Program-made: the position numbers and the translations under genes
Shown: positions 1 to 9,715 of the stretch, one piece after another
How the letters are laid out: the number at the start of each line of letters is the position of its first letter
How positions within the stretch are numbered: the stretch's first letter is position 1
The notes under the pieces: generated by a model
The model's input: only the letters and a program-made list of their open reading frames with translations
The model's database searches: none
What the model was told of the DNA's origin: nothing
NCBI GenBank assembly: GCA_021324935.1
Contig: JAJPIE010000001.1
Location: 1 to 64,000, forward strand
Source: Acidobacteriota bacterium
GTDB taxonomy: Bacteria > Acidobacteriota > Terriglobia > Acidiferrales > UBA7541
Length of the DNA stretch: 64,000 nucleotides
Direction of reading: 5' to 3'

Positions 1-46
1 AAGAGTTCAAGAGTTCAAGAGTTCAAGAGTTCAAGAGTTCAAGAGT
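1..46. repeat. 8-bp tandem repeat
   Basis: Unit AAGAGTTC is repeated 5.75 times without a mismatch, starting at the window edge, so the array may be longer. It lies just before a terminator hairpin. It looks like a slipped-strand microrepeat, and I see no function for it. Confidence 0.9.
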
Positions 47-50
47 GTGG

Positions 51-76
51 CGCCCCTCCGGGGCGTTTTCTTTTTT
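51..76 (+). terminator. Rho-independent terminator of a gene left of the window
   Basis: The stem CGCCCC/GGGGCG closes a three-base loop and is followed by a T-rich tract (TTTTCTTTTTT). The orientation fits a plus-strand gene ending outside the window. Confidence 0.7.
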
Positions 77-84
77 GGTAGGGG

Positions 85-108
85 GACCCCGGGCTTGCGC
101 CCGGGGTC
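85..108 (+). repeat. R7 palindrome (GACCCCGGGC type)
   Basis: A perfect inverted repeat, GACCCCGGGC, TTGC loop, GCCCGGGGTC, followed by AGGGG. A related degenerate copy lies at 61018-61043 inside the S9 peptidase gene. Confidence 0.6.
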
Positions 109-161
109 AGGGGTGTTTTGCGCCTACGGCGCTGGGGAATGGAGCGGATTCCGGCGCGGAG

Positions 162-184
162 GCACAGGCTGAAGCCTGTGCGAC
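162..184 (+). repeat. R1 REP-like palindrome
   Basis: GCACAGGCT, GAA loop, GCCTGTGC, then GAC. It has the same plan as about twenty other copies in the window: a variable stem, a loop with GAA or close to it, and a short 3-prime foot. Confidence 0.65.
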
Positions 185-199
185 TGGGCGCGGCCGGGT

Positions 200-961
200 T
201 CAGATGCACGCGGCGGCGGAGTTGGACCATTCGAGCTGGACGGTGTAATTGCCGAGCCGCCTGGTCTTCCAGGCGCAGATGTCGCCGATTTCTCCATTAT
301 TGTCGTCGTACCATCCCTGGCCGGGGACGGGGTCGGTGATGGCTTCGCAGAGTTCGTGGGAAGTGGTGGAAGTGAGGGCTTCGAACTGGGCGATGCCGCC
401 GAGACAGCCGGTGCAGCCGGGAAAAGGCATGACGGCGTAGTAGGTGCCGGCGGAAGTGGCGTCATGATAGCCGCAGAAATCCTTGCAGGAGGCGGCGCCG
501 CTTTGCTTGACGGTGGTGCCGGGCGGGAGAAAAACGAAGTAAAGGGAATTGGCGTTGGCAGCGGGAAGCGTGCCACTGGCGATTTCCGATTGCAGCAGGG
601 ATTGGATGGCGGAATCCTGCACGGATTTGCCGGGCTCGGAGGCGGTGAGATTGACGGTGCCGGTGCGCTTGCCGTGGCCGATGGATTTGCCGGGGACGCT
701 GTATTCGGCGAGTTGATCGAGGAGGGGGCTGGTGAGGATGTAATCGAAGAAGGCGTTCATCTGCTGGCTGATTTGGGCGTTGGCGGCGACTTGCCAGTCC
801 TTGCCCCAGAAGATGGTGAAGACCTCGACGCTGGTGAGCAGCGGTCCGTTGCGATAGGTGAGCTGCGGCGCGGGGGCGGCGGCATCGCGAATGTGGGGAT
901 GCAGCGGAACGATGCGGATGGGGGATTTCACTTTGCTCTTGCGGACAGCATGCGTGGACAT
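200..961 (-). CDS. Peptidase-like protein with HELCE motif
   Basis: A 253-residue protein with no clear signal peptide. The conserved block lies near the C-terminus: SHELCEAITDP at residues 201-211, WYDD at 217-220 and GEIGDIC at 223-229. The HExxE followed by a conserved Asp and Glu resembles the metal-binding helix of zinc metallopeptidases, and similar SHEL.EA.TDP..GWYD..GEIGD blocks occur in uncharacterised bacterial and EXO (phosphate-induced)-like proteins. Cys161, Cys164, Cys183 and Cys186 could form disulfides or a metal site. The gene stands alone between a repeat-bearing region and a minus-strand transporter component. Catalytic activity is inferred from the motif only. Confidence 0.7.
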   Translation of the reverse strand: MSTHAVRKSKVKSPIRIVPLHPHIRDAAAPAPQLTYRNGPLLTSVEVFTIFWGKDWQVAANAQISQQMNAFFDYILTSPLLDQLAEYSVPGKSIGHGKRTGTVNLTASEPGKSVQDSAIQSLLQSEIASGTLPAANANSLYFVFLPPGTTVKQSGAASCKDFCGYHDATSAGTYYAVMPFPGCTGCLGGIAQFEALTSTTSHELCEAITDPVPGQGWYDDNNGEIGDICAWKTRRLGNYTVQLEWSNSAAACI

Positions 962-1150
962 AGGGGGCTCCTTGCCGGCCAGTCGAATGGGCTGGGAAGG
1001 AGTGCGCCGGAGGAGAACAGGCTAGCGGAGCGGGACGCGGAAGTAAATGGGAAGCGAGGCGGACAGCTGAGAGTTATTCGCCATGCGCGATTGACTGCAT
1101 GCCATAAGCCGGAGGGGGTGGGTTGAAAGACGTGAGTTGCCGGGTCCAGG

Positions 1151-2503
1151 TTAGACGAGAGGTTGGAGTTTACGCTGGAGGCCGATTTCGGGATGGTGTT
1201 CGTTGTTGACGATGACCAGATCGTTTTTGAAGGATTGGCCGGCGAGGCCGCCCTTGAATTCGGCGGCGGGAATCCATTGGCCGCCGACAAGCGGTGTTTT
1301 GCAGACATTTTTGTTGGGTTCGCCGGACCAGGAGATGCGGCCGACGATGGAATTGTAGTCGGTGGCAAGAATGGCGTCGCGAATGGAGGCGGGGGAATCG
1401 ACGTCCTTGGCGCGCTTGAGGACATCGAGAGCGACTTCGAAGAGAGCGTGGAGGTAGCCGAGCGGCTGGGTCCACTGCTTCTTGGTTTCGTCCTCATAGG
1501 CGGCGCAGAGTTCGGCGGAATTTTTCCCGGTGAGGCCGGAGTTGAAGGGGAAGCTGGGCGACCACCAGATTTCGGTGGTGAGGCCAGGGCCGCGGTCGCC
1601 GAGAGCTTCGACGGCGGTGGGGAAGAGCAGGGCCTTGGCGATGGTGGCGATTTTCGGTTTGAAGCCTTGTTCGGCGGCCTGCTTCCAGAAGGTGGCGAAG
1701 GCGGGGGGCGGAAGAACTCCCGAGAGAATTTCGACGTTGGCTTTTTTGAAGGCGGCGATCTGGGGAGAATAGTCGCTGGCGTATTCAAAGCGGCCGGGAT
1801 CGACGAGATGGAAGCCCTTGGCTTGCAGGGCGGGCGGGAAGCCGAATTTCGGATCGGAGTAGGCGATGCCTTCGGCGTCGTTGGGCCAGAGGGCGCCGAC
1901 CACTTTGTTGGTGGGGATGGAGGTCCACATGGAGGTGAAGACGGAGACGAGGTCTTCGAGCCCCCAAAAGAAGTGAAAGGTCCAATCGAAGGATTTTCCG
2001 ACGCTGCCGCCGCGTCCGAAGAACCAGGATTGCCAGGGCGCATCGGTGGTGAGGCAGGGAACGCCGTGGAGTTCGCACTGGTCGCTGACGGGAATGACGG
2101 TTGCGCCGGTACTGGAGGCGATCACCAGGTCGACGCGATCGTTCTGGAGCAGGTCGAGGGCGAGGTCGGCGGCGTGTTTGGAGTCGGAGCGGCTGTCTTT
2201 CTCGAGGATTTCAATGGGATAGTTGGAGCCGTTGTTGACCAGGCCCTTGGCGAGATGCTTGCGAATGCCGGAGAGGATGAAGTCGTTGCCTTCACCGAAG
2301 CCGGCGAGCGCGCCGGTGCGCGGGCCGATGAAGCCGATTTTCAAGGCACGGGCGGCGGCGCGAGGCGATTTGGAGAGCAGGAATCCCGGGGCGGCGGCAG
2401 CCACGACGGCGGTGGCAGCGGAATTTTTGAGGAAACGGCGGCGGCCGGAGGGACTGGAAGCGCGCGGCGACGAATGGGGCCCAGAGTTCGAGTGGTCCTT
2501 CAT
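1151..2503 (-). CDS. Tat-exported ABC-type substrate-binding protein
   Basis: A 450-residue protein of the periplasmic binding family 6 (branched-chain amino acid/amide type). The N-terminus carries a twin-arginine signal (SGRRRFLKNSAA, about residues 19-30, then an Ala-rich stretch). The mature part opens with LKIGFIGPRTGALAGFGEG, the usual first strand and ligand loop of this family. The start at 2503 is chosen because GGGAG lies about eight bases upstream and it gives a compact Tat leader; an upstream ATG at 2554 would add 17 residues. No permease or ATPase genes flank it, so the ligand and its partners cannot be read from context. Confidence 0.88.
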   Translation of the reverse strand: MKDHSNSGPHSSPRASSPSGRRRFLKNSAATAVVAAAAPGFLLSKSPRAAARALKIGFIGPRTGALAGFGEGNDFILSGIRKHLAKGLVNNGSNYPIEILEKDSRSDSKHAADLALDLLQNDRVDLVIASSTGATVIPVSDQCELHGVPCLTTDAPWQSWFFGRGGSVGKSFDWTFHFFWGLEDLVSVFTSMWTSIPTNKVVGALWPNDAEGIAYSDPKFGFPPALQAKGFHLVDPGRFEYASDYSPQIAAFKKANVEILSGVLPPPAFATFWKQAAEQGFKPKIATIAKALLFPTAVEALGDRGPGLTTEIWWSPSFPFNSGLTGKNSAELCAAYEDETKKQWTQPLGYLHALFEVALDVLKRAKDVDSPASIRDAILATDYNSIVGRISWSGEPNKNVCKTPLVGGQWIPAAEFKGGLAGQSFKNDLVIVNNEHHPEIGLQRKLQPLV

Positions 2504-2800
2504 GCGTGTTCTCCCATCGAGAAAATGCGTGCATCCCCGGAGGCAAAAAGGCAAATGAGTTATGGATGTTACTGGGGGCGGAAAGCTTCCTGAGGTTGAG
2601 TATCGCGGGTAAAAAGGCGGGGCGGAAGGGAAAGAGGAGGGGAGTGAGCGAAAAGAGTTACTAATTGCCGAGCCAACACGGTGCGCACAGTTGCACTTTT
2701 ACTGGTAAGAACGCGTTCCTGCAGAATTACTTGAGTTTGCGGGTAAAGTCTGGAGGATAGAAGATTCCGGACCTGAAAGCCCGAAGTTTGAGGTGGAGAG

Positions 2801-5317
2801 TTGAAGGACAAACCATCCATCGGCTGGCACGGACGCGCGCTTGTGTTCCTGGCGGTGGGCTTGGTCTGTGCTCACGTCTGGTTGGTGTTTGCGAAGCCCT
2901 TGTGGGGAGATTTGGGCAGCGACGCACTGGAGACGGCGAGCGGTCTCCTGGCGGGGTTTGCGGCGCTGTGGGCGGCAGGGCGGGCGAGCGGATTTGGGCG
3001 GCAGTTCTGGCGGTTTCAGGCTTGCGGCTTTTTCCTGTACGGCGGGGCGCAGGCGGTGGCGGGGATATATGACGCCATCCTGCACAAGCCCATCGACCAG
3101 CCGTGGCCCAGCGATCTGCTGTTCTTCATCTGGGTCACACCGACGTTTCTTTCGCTGTTTCTCGACGAAAATGCAGAAGCGACACGAATCGAATGGGTGA
3201 GATGGCTGGACTTCGCACAGGTAGGAATCCTGATCGTTTCGCTGCACTTGTACGCGTTTGAAGTTCCGGCGCACTGGCTGCTGAAGCAGGTTTCCTACGA
3301 AAAATTCGAGTTTGGGACCACGTGCGTGAGGGACGCGCTGCTGGTGACGTGCTTCCTGTGGCGAACGTGGCGGGCGGAGCGAAGAGAGGCGAAGCGGCTC
3401 TACGGGCTGATGACGGCGTTTCTGGCGGTGTTCACGCTGGCGGAGTGTCCGTTTTTGTACATGCAGGTCTACGAGAGATTGCGGACGCCGTCGCTGTGGG
3501 ATGTACCGTGGACGCTGGCGTTTTCGATGGTGGCGGCGCTGGCGATGCTGCCGCACGCGAAAGAGGAGGATGCGCCGCGGCCCAAAAGAGAGAGACCAAA
3601 GCGCTCGCAGTTGGCGGGGCGGATCGCGCTGAAGCTGGTGCCATTGTGTTTTCCGATGGCCGTGCTGCTGATGGCAGCGCAAATCGCGGAGCAGCAATTC
3701 GCAATTGCGGTGATGGCGGTGACGGCTTCGTTTGCGTGCTCGAGCGCGCGGATTATATTGACGGAGCGGAAGCAGGCGCGGGCGGACGCGGCGTTGAACG
3801 AGAGGAACGCGCTGCTGAAATCCGTGTTTGAAGGCACGGGGGACGCGATCTTCGTGAAGGACGCGGCGGGACGCTACCTGTTTGTGAATCGGCAGGTGGC
3901 GAATTTTTTCCAAAAGCCGATCGAGCAGATTATCGGGAAGACGGCATTTGAAGTGGCGGACCGGGAAACGGCGTTGGACCTGACGCGGAACGACAAGCGG
4001 ATTCTGGAGACGGGAGAAGCATCCACGGTGGATTTCCAGCTCACTCGAGACGGTGTGACGATGCATTTCCTGGTGACCCGCGTGCCGTACCGCGATGCCA
4101 CGGGAAACATCATCGGACTGATTGGCATCACGCGGGACATTACGCAATACAAGGGAATCGAGGAACGGCTGCGGCAGTCGCAAAAGATGGAAGCGATCGG
4201 GACGCTGGCGGGCGGCGTGGCGCACGACTTCAACAATATTCTGATGGTGATCGGCGGTTATAGCTCCGTGCTGGCGGATGCGCTGAGCGGGAACGCCAAG
4301 CTGCATGGACACGTGGAGCAAATCCAGAAGGCAGGCGAGCGCGCGGGATCGCTCACGCGGCAACTGCTGGCGTTCAGCCGCAAGGAGACGATCCAGCCGG
4401 CGCCGATAAACCTGAACGATGTGGTGACCGGCATTGAGAAGCTGTTGCACCGGCTGATCGGCGAGCACATCACGATTTCGACCGAACTTGCGATGGAATT
4501 GTGGATGGTGATGGCAGACGCAGGGCAAATGGAGCAGGTGATCCTGAACCTGGCGGTGAACGCACGGGATGCGATGCCGGACGGCGGGCGGCTTTCGATC
4601 GAGACGCGGAACACGCTGCTGGGCTATGGGGGAAAGCAGGAGCCGGCGGGCGCGAAGCCGGGAGAATACGTGGAATTGCGCGTGAGCGACAACGGAGCGG
4701 GGATGGCAGAGGCGGTGAAGGCGCATGTGTTTGAGCCATTCTTCACGACGAAGCCCGCGGGGAAAGGCACCGGACTGGGGCTTTCGACCGTCTACGGAAT
4801 CGCGCAACAAGCCGGCGGGTACGTGACGTTCGAGAGCGAACTGGGCAAGGGCACGACGTTTCGCGTGTTATTGCCGCGCAACTATTCATCCACGGCCAAG
4901 GCCACACCGACCGAAGAAAGGGTGGCGCGGGAGCCGCGGGGAGAAACGGTGCTGCTGGTGGAGGACGACGCATCGGTTTGCGAACTGGTGCGTGCGGTGT
5001 TGGTGAAGCAGGGATATTCGGTGCTGGCGGCGCGGCGGCCGCAGGAAGCGGAGACAATCTGCCGCGAGTATGGCGGGGGGATCGATCTGCTGCTGACGGA
5101 CGTGGTGCTGCCGGAGATGAACGGGCCGGATCTGGCGAAGCGGCTGGCGGAGCTGGAGCCGTCGATGCGGATTTTGTTCATGTCCGGATACATTGACGAT
5201 TCGGTGGTGCGGGAAGAGATCCGGAAGAAGGGAATTGCGTACTTGCAGAAGCCGTTCACGCCAGTGAACCTGGTAAGGAAGGTGCGGGAAGTGCTGGACG
5301 CGGTGGAAGTGCGCTAG
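2801..5317 (+). CDS. Hybrid sensor histidine kinase (8TM-PAS-HisKA-HATPase-REC)
   Basis: An 838-residue protein with a TTG start behind AGGTGGAGAG. About 330 N-terminal residues form a polytopic membrane domain. A PAS domain follows (about 335-450), then the dimerisation helix with phospho-acceptor His475 in GGVAHDFNN. The ATPase shows NARDAMPDGG (N box), DNGAGM (G1) and GKGTGLGLSTVYGI (G2). A C-terminal receiver has the acceptor Asp767 in LLTDVVLP and the conserved Lys in LQKPF. It should autophosphorylate and pass phosphate to its own receiver or to an Hpt partner. The membrane domain resembles that of the kinase at 34233-37526, including a PSD..FF.W..P segment. No cognate regulator is adjacent. 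Confidence 0.95.
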   Translation: MKDKPSIGWHGRALVFLAVGLVCAHVWLVFAKPLWGDLGSDALETASGLLAGFAALWAAGRASGFGRQFWRFQACGFFLYGGAQAVAGIYDAILHKPIDQPWPSDLLFFIWVTPTFLSLFLDENAEATRIEWVRWLDFAQVGILIVSLHLYAFEVPAHWLLKQVSYEKFEFGTTCVRDALLVTCFLWRTWRAERREAKRLYGLMTAFLAVFTLAECPFLYMQVYERLRTPSLWDVPWTLAFSMVAALAMLPHAKEEDAPRPKRERPKRSQLAGRIALKLVPLCFPMAVLLMAAQIAEQQFAIAVMAVTASFACSSARIILTERKQARADAALNERNALLKSVFEGTGDAIFVKDAAGRYLFVNRQVANFFQKPIEQIIGKTAFEVADRETALDLTRNDKRILETGEASTVDFQLTRDGVTMHFLVTRVPYRDATGNIIGLIGITRDITQYKGIEERLRQSQKMEAIGTLAGGVAHDFNNILMVIGGYSSVLADALSGNAKLHGHVEQIQKAGERAGSLTRQLLAFSRKETIQPAPINLNDVVTGIEKLLHRLIGEHITISTELAMELWMVMADAGQMEQVILNLAVNARDAMPDGGRLSIETRNTLLGYGGKQEPAGAKPGEYVELRVSDNGAGMAEAVKAHVFEPFFTTKPAGKGTGLGLSTVYGIAQQAGGYVTFESELGKGTTFRVLLPRNYSSTAKATPTEERVAREPRGETVLLVEDDASVCELVRAVLVKQGYSVLAARRPQEAETICREYGGGIDLLLTDVVLPEMNGPDLAKRLAELEPSMRILFMSGYIDDSVVREEIRKKGIAYLQKPFTPVNLVRKVREVLDAVEVR

Positions 5318-5338
5318 GCGATGTTCGATTTATCGCCT
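5316..5338. other. Hairpin between convergent genes
   Basis: AGGCGAT and ATCGCCT are separated by nine bases and overlap the kinase stop codon. No T-tract follows on either strand, so an intrinsic terminator is only possible, not shown. Confidence 0.3.
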
Positions 5339-5384
5339 GCAAAAATTCCGGCGGGGCCAATTGCCTTGCCCGGGAGTCATGTCA

Positions 5385-6515
5385 TCAGAAGAGTTTGACG
5401 GCAAGACGCTGAGGCTGCGCGCCGAGGGAAATGAGGGTGAGGAGCGAATCGGTGCGGAGGCGAAGGACGCCGAGGTCGCCGGAGGATTCGTCGGCGACGA
5501 GGAGCATGCGGGGCTTTTCGTCGGGGCCGGAAAGATCGAAGCGCATGGCGCCGGGAGACGCGCCGACGTTGATGGGCTTGGCGACGCGGCGATTGACGAT
5601 ATCGACGGGAAAAATGTGACCAGCCGAGCGGTCGGCGACATACATCTCGGAAGCGTCTTCACTGAGGATGGCACTGGCGGGAGAATCGCCGACGAGAAGG
5701 GTATCGCCGACCTCGTGCGTCCAGGTGTTGATGGCTTGCAGGACGTGGGCTTCGGGCGAAATGACGTAAAGTTCGCCGCCGTCGGGCTTGAGCAGCATCT
5801 GCGAAGGTCGGCCGGCGAGTTCGAGATTGGCGAGCAGGACGGCGCGCTGTAAATCCACCACAGACAGGCGATTTTGCGAACGGCTCAGGACGAAGGCAAC
5901 GGAGCTATCCGGGAGGATGGCGACCGCGTCGGGCTGCGGGATGACCGGGATGGATGCGCGCATCTGCAGGGTGTTGGCATCGTGCAGGGTGAGCGTGGAG
6001 CTGCGGCGGTTGACGACGACGATGGTTTTCTGGTCGGGGGCGATGCGGGCCTGGACGGGTTCGGAGGCCGTGCGCGCACGGCCGGCGATGGAGCGCGAGG
6101 CGACGTTGATGGCGATTAGTTGATCGGAAGCGGCGGAGGTGGTGAAAACGCGGTTGCCGGCGGCGGAGAAGTCGAGTTCGAGAGGCGAAGGGCCGAGGGG
6201 AATTTTTTCGAGCTGGTTGGAGCGCACGTCGAGGACGAAGACGTAGCCGCCGGCGCTGCTGACGCCCCAAATTTCGGGGCGCTTGGCGTGTTCGCGAAGA
6301 TCGGAGATGGCGGAACCCGCGTAGATTTTGTTGACGACGCCGAGGGAGACGAGATCGACGACGAGGAGGTAGCCGTCGGAAGTGGAGACGTAGGCGTTGA
6401 GGTGGAGATCGGGGCGAAGGAAGGATGGGCGGTGTTCGCGGAGGAGGATGATGAGGGCGAACGCGGCGAGAATGGTGAGCAAGAAATAGACGCGAAAATT
6501 TTTGGCGTGAGGCAT
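5385..6515 (-). CDS. Membrane-anchored YVTN-type beta-propeller protein
   Basis: A 376-residue protein starting MPHAKNF. One hydrophobic helix (about residues 8-26) is followed by repeated blades such as SDGYLLVVDLVSLGVVNKIY, LPDSSVAFVLSRSQNRLSVV and SEDASEMYVADRSAGHIFPV, typical of seven-bladed YncE/YVTN propellers. The helix should anchor or export the propeller to the periplasm. The open frame extends upstream to 6752, but that stretch includes an intergenic repeat, so the internal ATG is preferred although no strong ribosome site precedes it. It diverges from the radical SAM gene. Ligand and role are unknown. Confidence 0.85.
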   Translation of the reverse strand: MPHAKNFRVYFLLTILAAFALIILLREHRPSFLRPDLHLNAYVSTSDGYLLVVDLVSLGVVNKIYAGSAISDLREHAKRPEIWGVSSAGGYVFVLDVRSNQLEKIPLGPSPLELDFSAAGNRVFTTSAASDQLIAINVASRSIAGRARTASEPVQARIAPDQKTIVVVNRRSSTLTLHDANTLQMRASIPVIPQPDAVAILPDSSVAFVLSRSQNRLSVVDLQRAVLLANLELAGRPSQMLLKPDGGELYVISPEAHVLQAINTWTHEVGDTLLVGDSPASAILSEDASEMYVADRSAGHIFPVDIVNRRVAKPINVGASPGAMRFDLSGPDEKPRMLLVADESSGDLGVLRLRTDSLLTLISLGAQPQRLAVKLF

Positions 6516-6620
6516 GAGCAGGTGAAAGTTTACATGAGGGGAACAGGGTAGAGGAAATGGGAGAGGAGTGGCGGGCGGAAGGCGTCCAGGGCCAGCGAGT
6601 TGCGGAAGCGGGAGAATCGC

Positions 6621-6672
6621 GCCGGGTCCCCGCACCGCGAGCCGCAAACGGGGGCTTTTCGGCCGGGATGAC
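6621..6672 (+). repeat. R2 dispersed element
   Basis: GCCGGGTCCCCGC, a central GAGCCGCAAACGG and an end GGCCGGGATGACAG match the other R2 copies. It overlaps the 5-prime end of the open frame of the radical SAM gene and supplies one of its candidate ATG codons. Confidence 0.6.
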
Positions 6673-8527
6673 AGATTTCCGGAAAATGTATCGGCGGTCA
6701 CATATTTGCGGGGCGGGGCTCGGGGATGATGCACACTGGGGGGATACGCCACTGCAGACCAATCGTAAGAAATTCACGGGGAACGACGATACAGAGCTTC
6801 AGATAACCAACAACGGCATCGACCAAGACCAGCAGGGGACGATTCCCCCAGCGAAAACGGAGTGGAAGAAGCGTGGGGCGGCGGAAGTGCATCCGAAGGG
6901 GAGCCGCGCGCGGGTGCTGTTGAGCTCGGTGTTTGGGCCGTATGCACAGGACGACGAGTTCGGCAGCCGGGCGATGAACCCGATGGAGCTCTACCACAAC
7001 CAGGTGACGCGGGCGCAAGGGAGCTTTTCGCTGCGGATGTTTCACCGGTCGTGGGGCATCATGCTGATTCAGGCGAACATTTCGGCGCCGTGCACGGTGC
7101 TGGATTTTCCGACGCGGGAGGATTTTGCGCGCGAGTTGCGCGAGCAGCGGTACGACATCGTGGGAATTTCCTCGATTATCGTGAACGTGGGCAAGGCGCG
7201 GGAGATGTGCCGGATGGTGCGGGAGATTTCGCCGGAGTCGGTGATTGTGGTGGGCGGGCATGTGGCGGCCATTCCGGGAATCGAGACAATGCTGGACGCG
7301 GACTACATCGTAATGGGAGAAGGAATTGCGTGGATGCGGCGGTACCTGGACGAAAGCGAGAGCGCGCCCATCCGGCATCCGGCGATTGTTTCGGGATTGC
7401 AGACGCGGATCATGGGCGTGAGCTTGCCGGAGAGGAAAGGCGGAACGGCGGCGACGATAATTCCGTCGGTGGGCTGCCCGCTGGGGTGCAATTTTTGCAC
7501 CACGTCGGCATTTTTCGGGGGGAAGGGGAAGTTTTTTAATTTTTACGACACCGGCGACGAATTGTATAAAGTGATGTGCCAGGCGGAGCGGGAGCTGGCA
7601 GTGCAGACATTTTTTGTGATGGACGAGAATTTTTTGCTGCACCGGCCGCGGGCGATGCGCTTGCTGGAGCGGATGAAGGAAGCAGGGAAGAGTTGGGGGC
7701 TTTCGGTGTTTGCTTCGGCGAATGCGATCCGGAAATACACGATGCGGGAATTGGTGGAATTGGGAATATCGTGGGTGTGGATGGGGCTGGAATCGCCGCA
7801 GGGGAAATACGGGAAGTTGCAGGGCACGGACGCGGCGGGCCTGACGCGGGAGTTGCGAGAGCACGGGATCCGCGTGCAGGGGTCGACGATCATCGGGCTG
7901 GAGCATCACACGCCCGAGAACATTGGCGGGGAGATCGAGCGGGCGGTGAGTTACCAGACGGACTTTCACCAGTTCATGCTGTATACGCCGGTGCCGGGGA
8001 CGCCGCTCTATGCGGAGATGAGAGAGCAGGGGCGGTTGCTGCCGGATGTGGATCTGGCGGACATTCACGGGCAGTTTCAATTTAATTTTCAGCACGCGGC
8101 GATTTCGAGGGAGGAATCGAAACGGCTGCTGGATTGGGCGTTCTGGCGGGACTTTGAGATGAACGGACCGAGCTTGTACCGGATGTGCCAAACGATGTTG
8201 CAAGGGTGGCAGAGATATAAGGATTATCCGGACGCGCGGGTGAGGGAGCGGTTCGCGCGCGAGGTGAAGAAGCTGGGGAGGGCGTACAACGCGGCGCTTT
8301 GGGCGATGGAGAAAGAGTTCAAGCGCGTGAATGCGAGCGTGAGTGTGCGGATTCGCGAGTTGCGGCGCGAAGTGGAAAAGGAGTTTCCGGTGATGGCGCG
8401 CGTGACGGCGGCGTTGGCGGGACCGCTATTGTTGTGGGCGGCGCGGCGGGAAGAGAAACGGCTGGCGGCGGGGCGGACGTATGAGCCTCCGGTGTTTATT
8501 GAGAGGACGAATTGGGTGGAAGGGTGA
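6668..8527 (+). CDS. B12-binding-type radical SAM protein
   Basis: A radical SAM enzyme of the BchE/cobalamin-binding group. An N-terminal Rossmann-like part (YDIVGISSIIVNVGKAREM, VIVVGGHVAA, ADYIVMGEG) matches the B12-binding fold, but I do not see the His ligand motif DxHxxG. The iron-sulfur motif CPLGCNFC (C270, C274, C277 from this start) precedes a TIM-barrel half with FFVMDENFLL, WVWMGLES and GSTIIGLEHHTPENI. The C-terminal part is helical and basic. The start is uncertain: the frame opens at 6557, ATGs lie at 6668 and 6686, and recognisable domain sequence begins near 6890. The substrate is not evident from the neighbours. Confidence 0.88.
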   Translation: MTDFRKMYRRSHICGAGLGDDAHWGDTPLQTNRKKFTGNDDTELQITNNGIDQDQQGTIPPAKTEWKKRGAAEVHPKGSRARVLLSSVFGPYAQDDEFGSRAMNPMELYHNQVTRAQGSFSLRMFHRSWGIMLIQANISAPCTVLDFPTREDFARELREQRYDIVGISSIIVNVGKAREMCRMVREISPESVIVVGGHVAAIPGIETMLDADYIVMGEGIAWMRRYLDESESAPIRHPAIVSGLQTRIMGVSLPERKGGTAATIIPSVGCPLGCNFCTTSAFFGGKGKFFNFYDTGDELYKVMCQAERELAVQTFFVMDENFLLHRPRAMRLLERMKEAGKSWGLSVFASANAIRKYTMRELVELGISWVWMGLESPQGKYGKLQGTDAAGLTRELREHGIRVQGSTIIGLEHHTPENIGGEIERAVSYQTDFHQFMLYTPVPGTPLYAEMREQGRLLPDVDLADIHGQFQFNFQHAAISREESKRLLDWAFWRDFEMNGPSLYRMCQTMLQGWQRYKDYPDARVRERFAREVKKLGRAYNAALWAMEKEFKRVNASVSVRIRELRREVEKEFPVMARVTAALAGPLLLWAARREEKRLAAGRTYEPPVFIERTNWVEG

Positions 8528-8650
8528 AGAAGAAGGCGTTCCTTGAGACACAGGCTGCACTCGATGGGTGGGTGCACGGCACCCTTGGTGGATTGGGTGT
8601 TAGACGCCGGACAAAGAGAATTTGATCGGTGCAGGAAGGGGCAGAAAGGC

Positions 8651-8674
8651 GCCGGTCTGAAGACCGGCCACTCC
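8651..8674 (+). repeat. R1 REP-like palindrome
   Basis: GCCGGTCT, GA loop, AGACCGGC, followed by CACTCC. The stem is eight pairs. It lies between convergent genes. Confidence 0.75.
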
Positions 8675-8686
8675 ACGAGGCAAGAG

Positions 8687-9715
8687 CTAGTTGACGGAGC
8701 GGCGGAGGACGGCGGCGATTTGGCGGATTTCGTTGGAGAGTTCGGCGAATTCGGAGGGGAGGATGGACTGCATGCCGTCGGAGAGGGCTTTTTCGGGTTG
8801 GTGATGGACTTCGATGAGCAGGCCATCAGCGCCGACGGCGACGGCGGCGCGAGAAAGCGGAAGGACTTTGTGGCGCTTGCCGGTGCCGTGGCTGGGATCG
8901 ACGAGGATGGGCAAGTGGCTGCGTTTTTTGACGGCGGGGACAACGGCAAGATCGAGGGTGTTGCGGGAGAAATCGGAAAAGGTGCGCACGCCGCGTTCGC
9001 AGAGCATGACGTTGTAGTTGCCTTCGCTCATGACGTATTCGGCGGCCATGAGGAATTCGTCGAGGGTGGCAGCCATGCCGCGCTTCAGGAGCACGGGCTT
9101 TTTGGCGCGGCCGGCGCGTTTGAGCAGCGAGAAATTCTGCATGTTGCGTGCGCCGATCTGGATGACGTCGGCCCACTCTTCGACGAGGTCGAGGGATTCG
9201 TTGTCGATGGCTTCGGTGACGATGCCGTATCCGCAGTGGCGGCGAACCTGGTCGAGGATTTTGAGGCCGGGGAGGCCGAGTCCCTGGAAGGAGTAGGGCG
9301 ACGTGCGAGGCTTGTAGGCGCCGCCGCGGAAGAGGCGGACGCCCGTGGGCTGGAGCTGCTCGGCGATGGCGAGGCACTGCTCTTCGGTTTCGACGGCGCA
9401 GGGGCCGGCGGTCATGGCGAGATGCGGACCGCCGACCAGGACGTCTCCGGAAGGCGTGGGGATGCGGACGATGGTGGCTTCGGATTTGACGTCGAGAGAG
9501 ACGAGCTTGTAGGGCTTGGTGACGGGAATGCATTCGACGACGCCGGGCATGGATTCGAGGACACCGAGGTCGACGGCGTCTTTATTGCCGGTGATGCCGA
9601 TGGCGGTGCGGCCGGCGCCGGGGATGGGGTGGGCTTTGAGGCCAAGGGACTCAATTTTTTCGCAGACAGAGCGGATCTGGGCTTCCGAGGCGTGGGATTG
9701 CATGACGACAAGCAT
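8687..9715 (-). CDS. aroF: 3-deoxy-7-phosphoheptulonate (DAHP) synthase
   Basis: A 342-residue type I-beta DAHP synthase, catalysing the first step of the shikimate pathway (phosphoenolpyruvate plus erythrose 4-phosphate). A ferredoxin-like/ACT-type regulatory domain comes first ([20 protein letters not shown]), then the barrel with [46 protein letters not shown] and DPSHGTGKR, which carry the metal and substrate ligands of the family. The ATG at 9715 has AAAGGA about nine bases upstream; the longer frame to 9958 reads through an R2 repeat and is rejected. No other aromatic-pathway gene is adjacent. Confidence 0.96.
   Translation of the reverse strand: MLVVMQSHASEAQIRSVCEKIESLGLKAHPIPGAGRTAIGITGNKDAVDLGVLESMPGVVECIPVTKPYKLVSLDVKSEATIVRIPTPSGDVLVGGPHLAMTAGPCAVETEEQCLAIAEQLQPTGVRLFRGGAYKPRTSPYSFQGLGLPGLKILDQVRRHCGYGIVTEAIDNESLDLVEEWADVIQIGARNMQNFSLLKRAGRAKKPVLLKRGMAATLDEFLMAAEYVMSEGNYNVMLCERGVRTFSDFSRNTLDLAVVPAVKKRSHLPILVDPSHGTGKRHKVLPLSRAAVAVGADGLLIEVHHQPEKALSDGMQSILPSEFAELSNEIRQIAAVLRRSVN

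Noticed and set aside
1..46. CRISPR or telomere-like array at the window start
   Set aside because: A simple 8-bp tandem without spacers.
2699..4810. 703-residue open frame antisense to the hybrid kinase
   Set aside because: Arg/Leu-rich translation typical of an antisense shadow of a high-GC gene; the sense frame has clear kinase domains.
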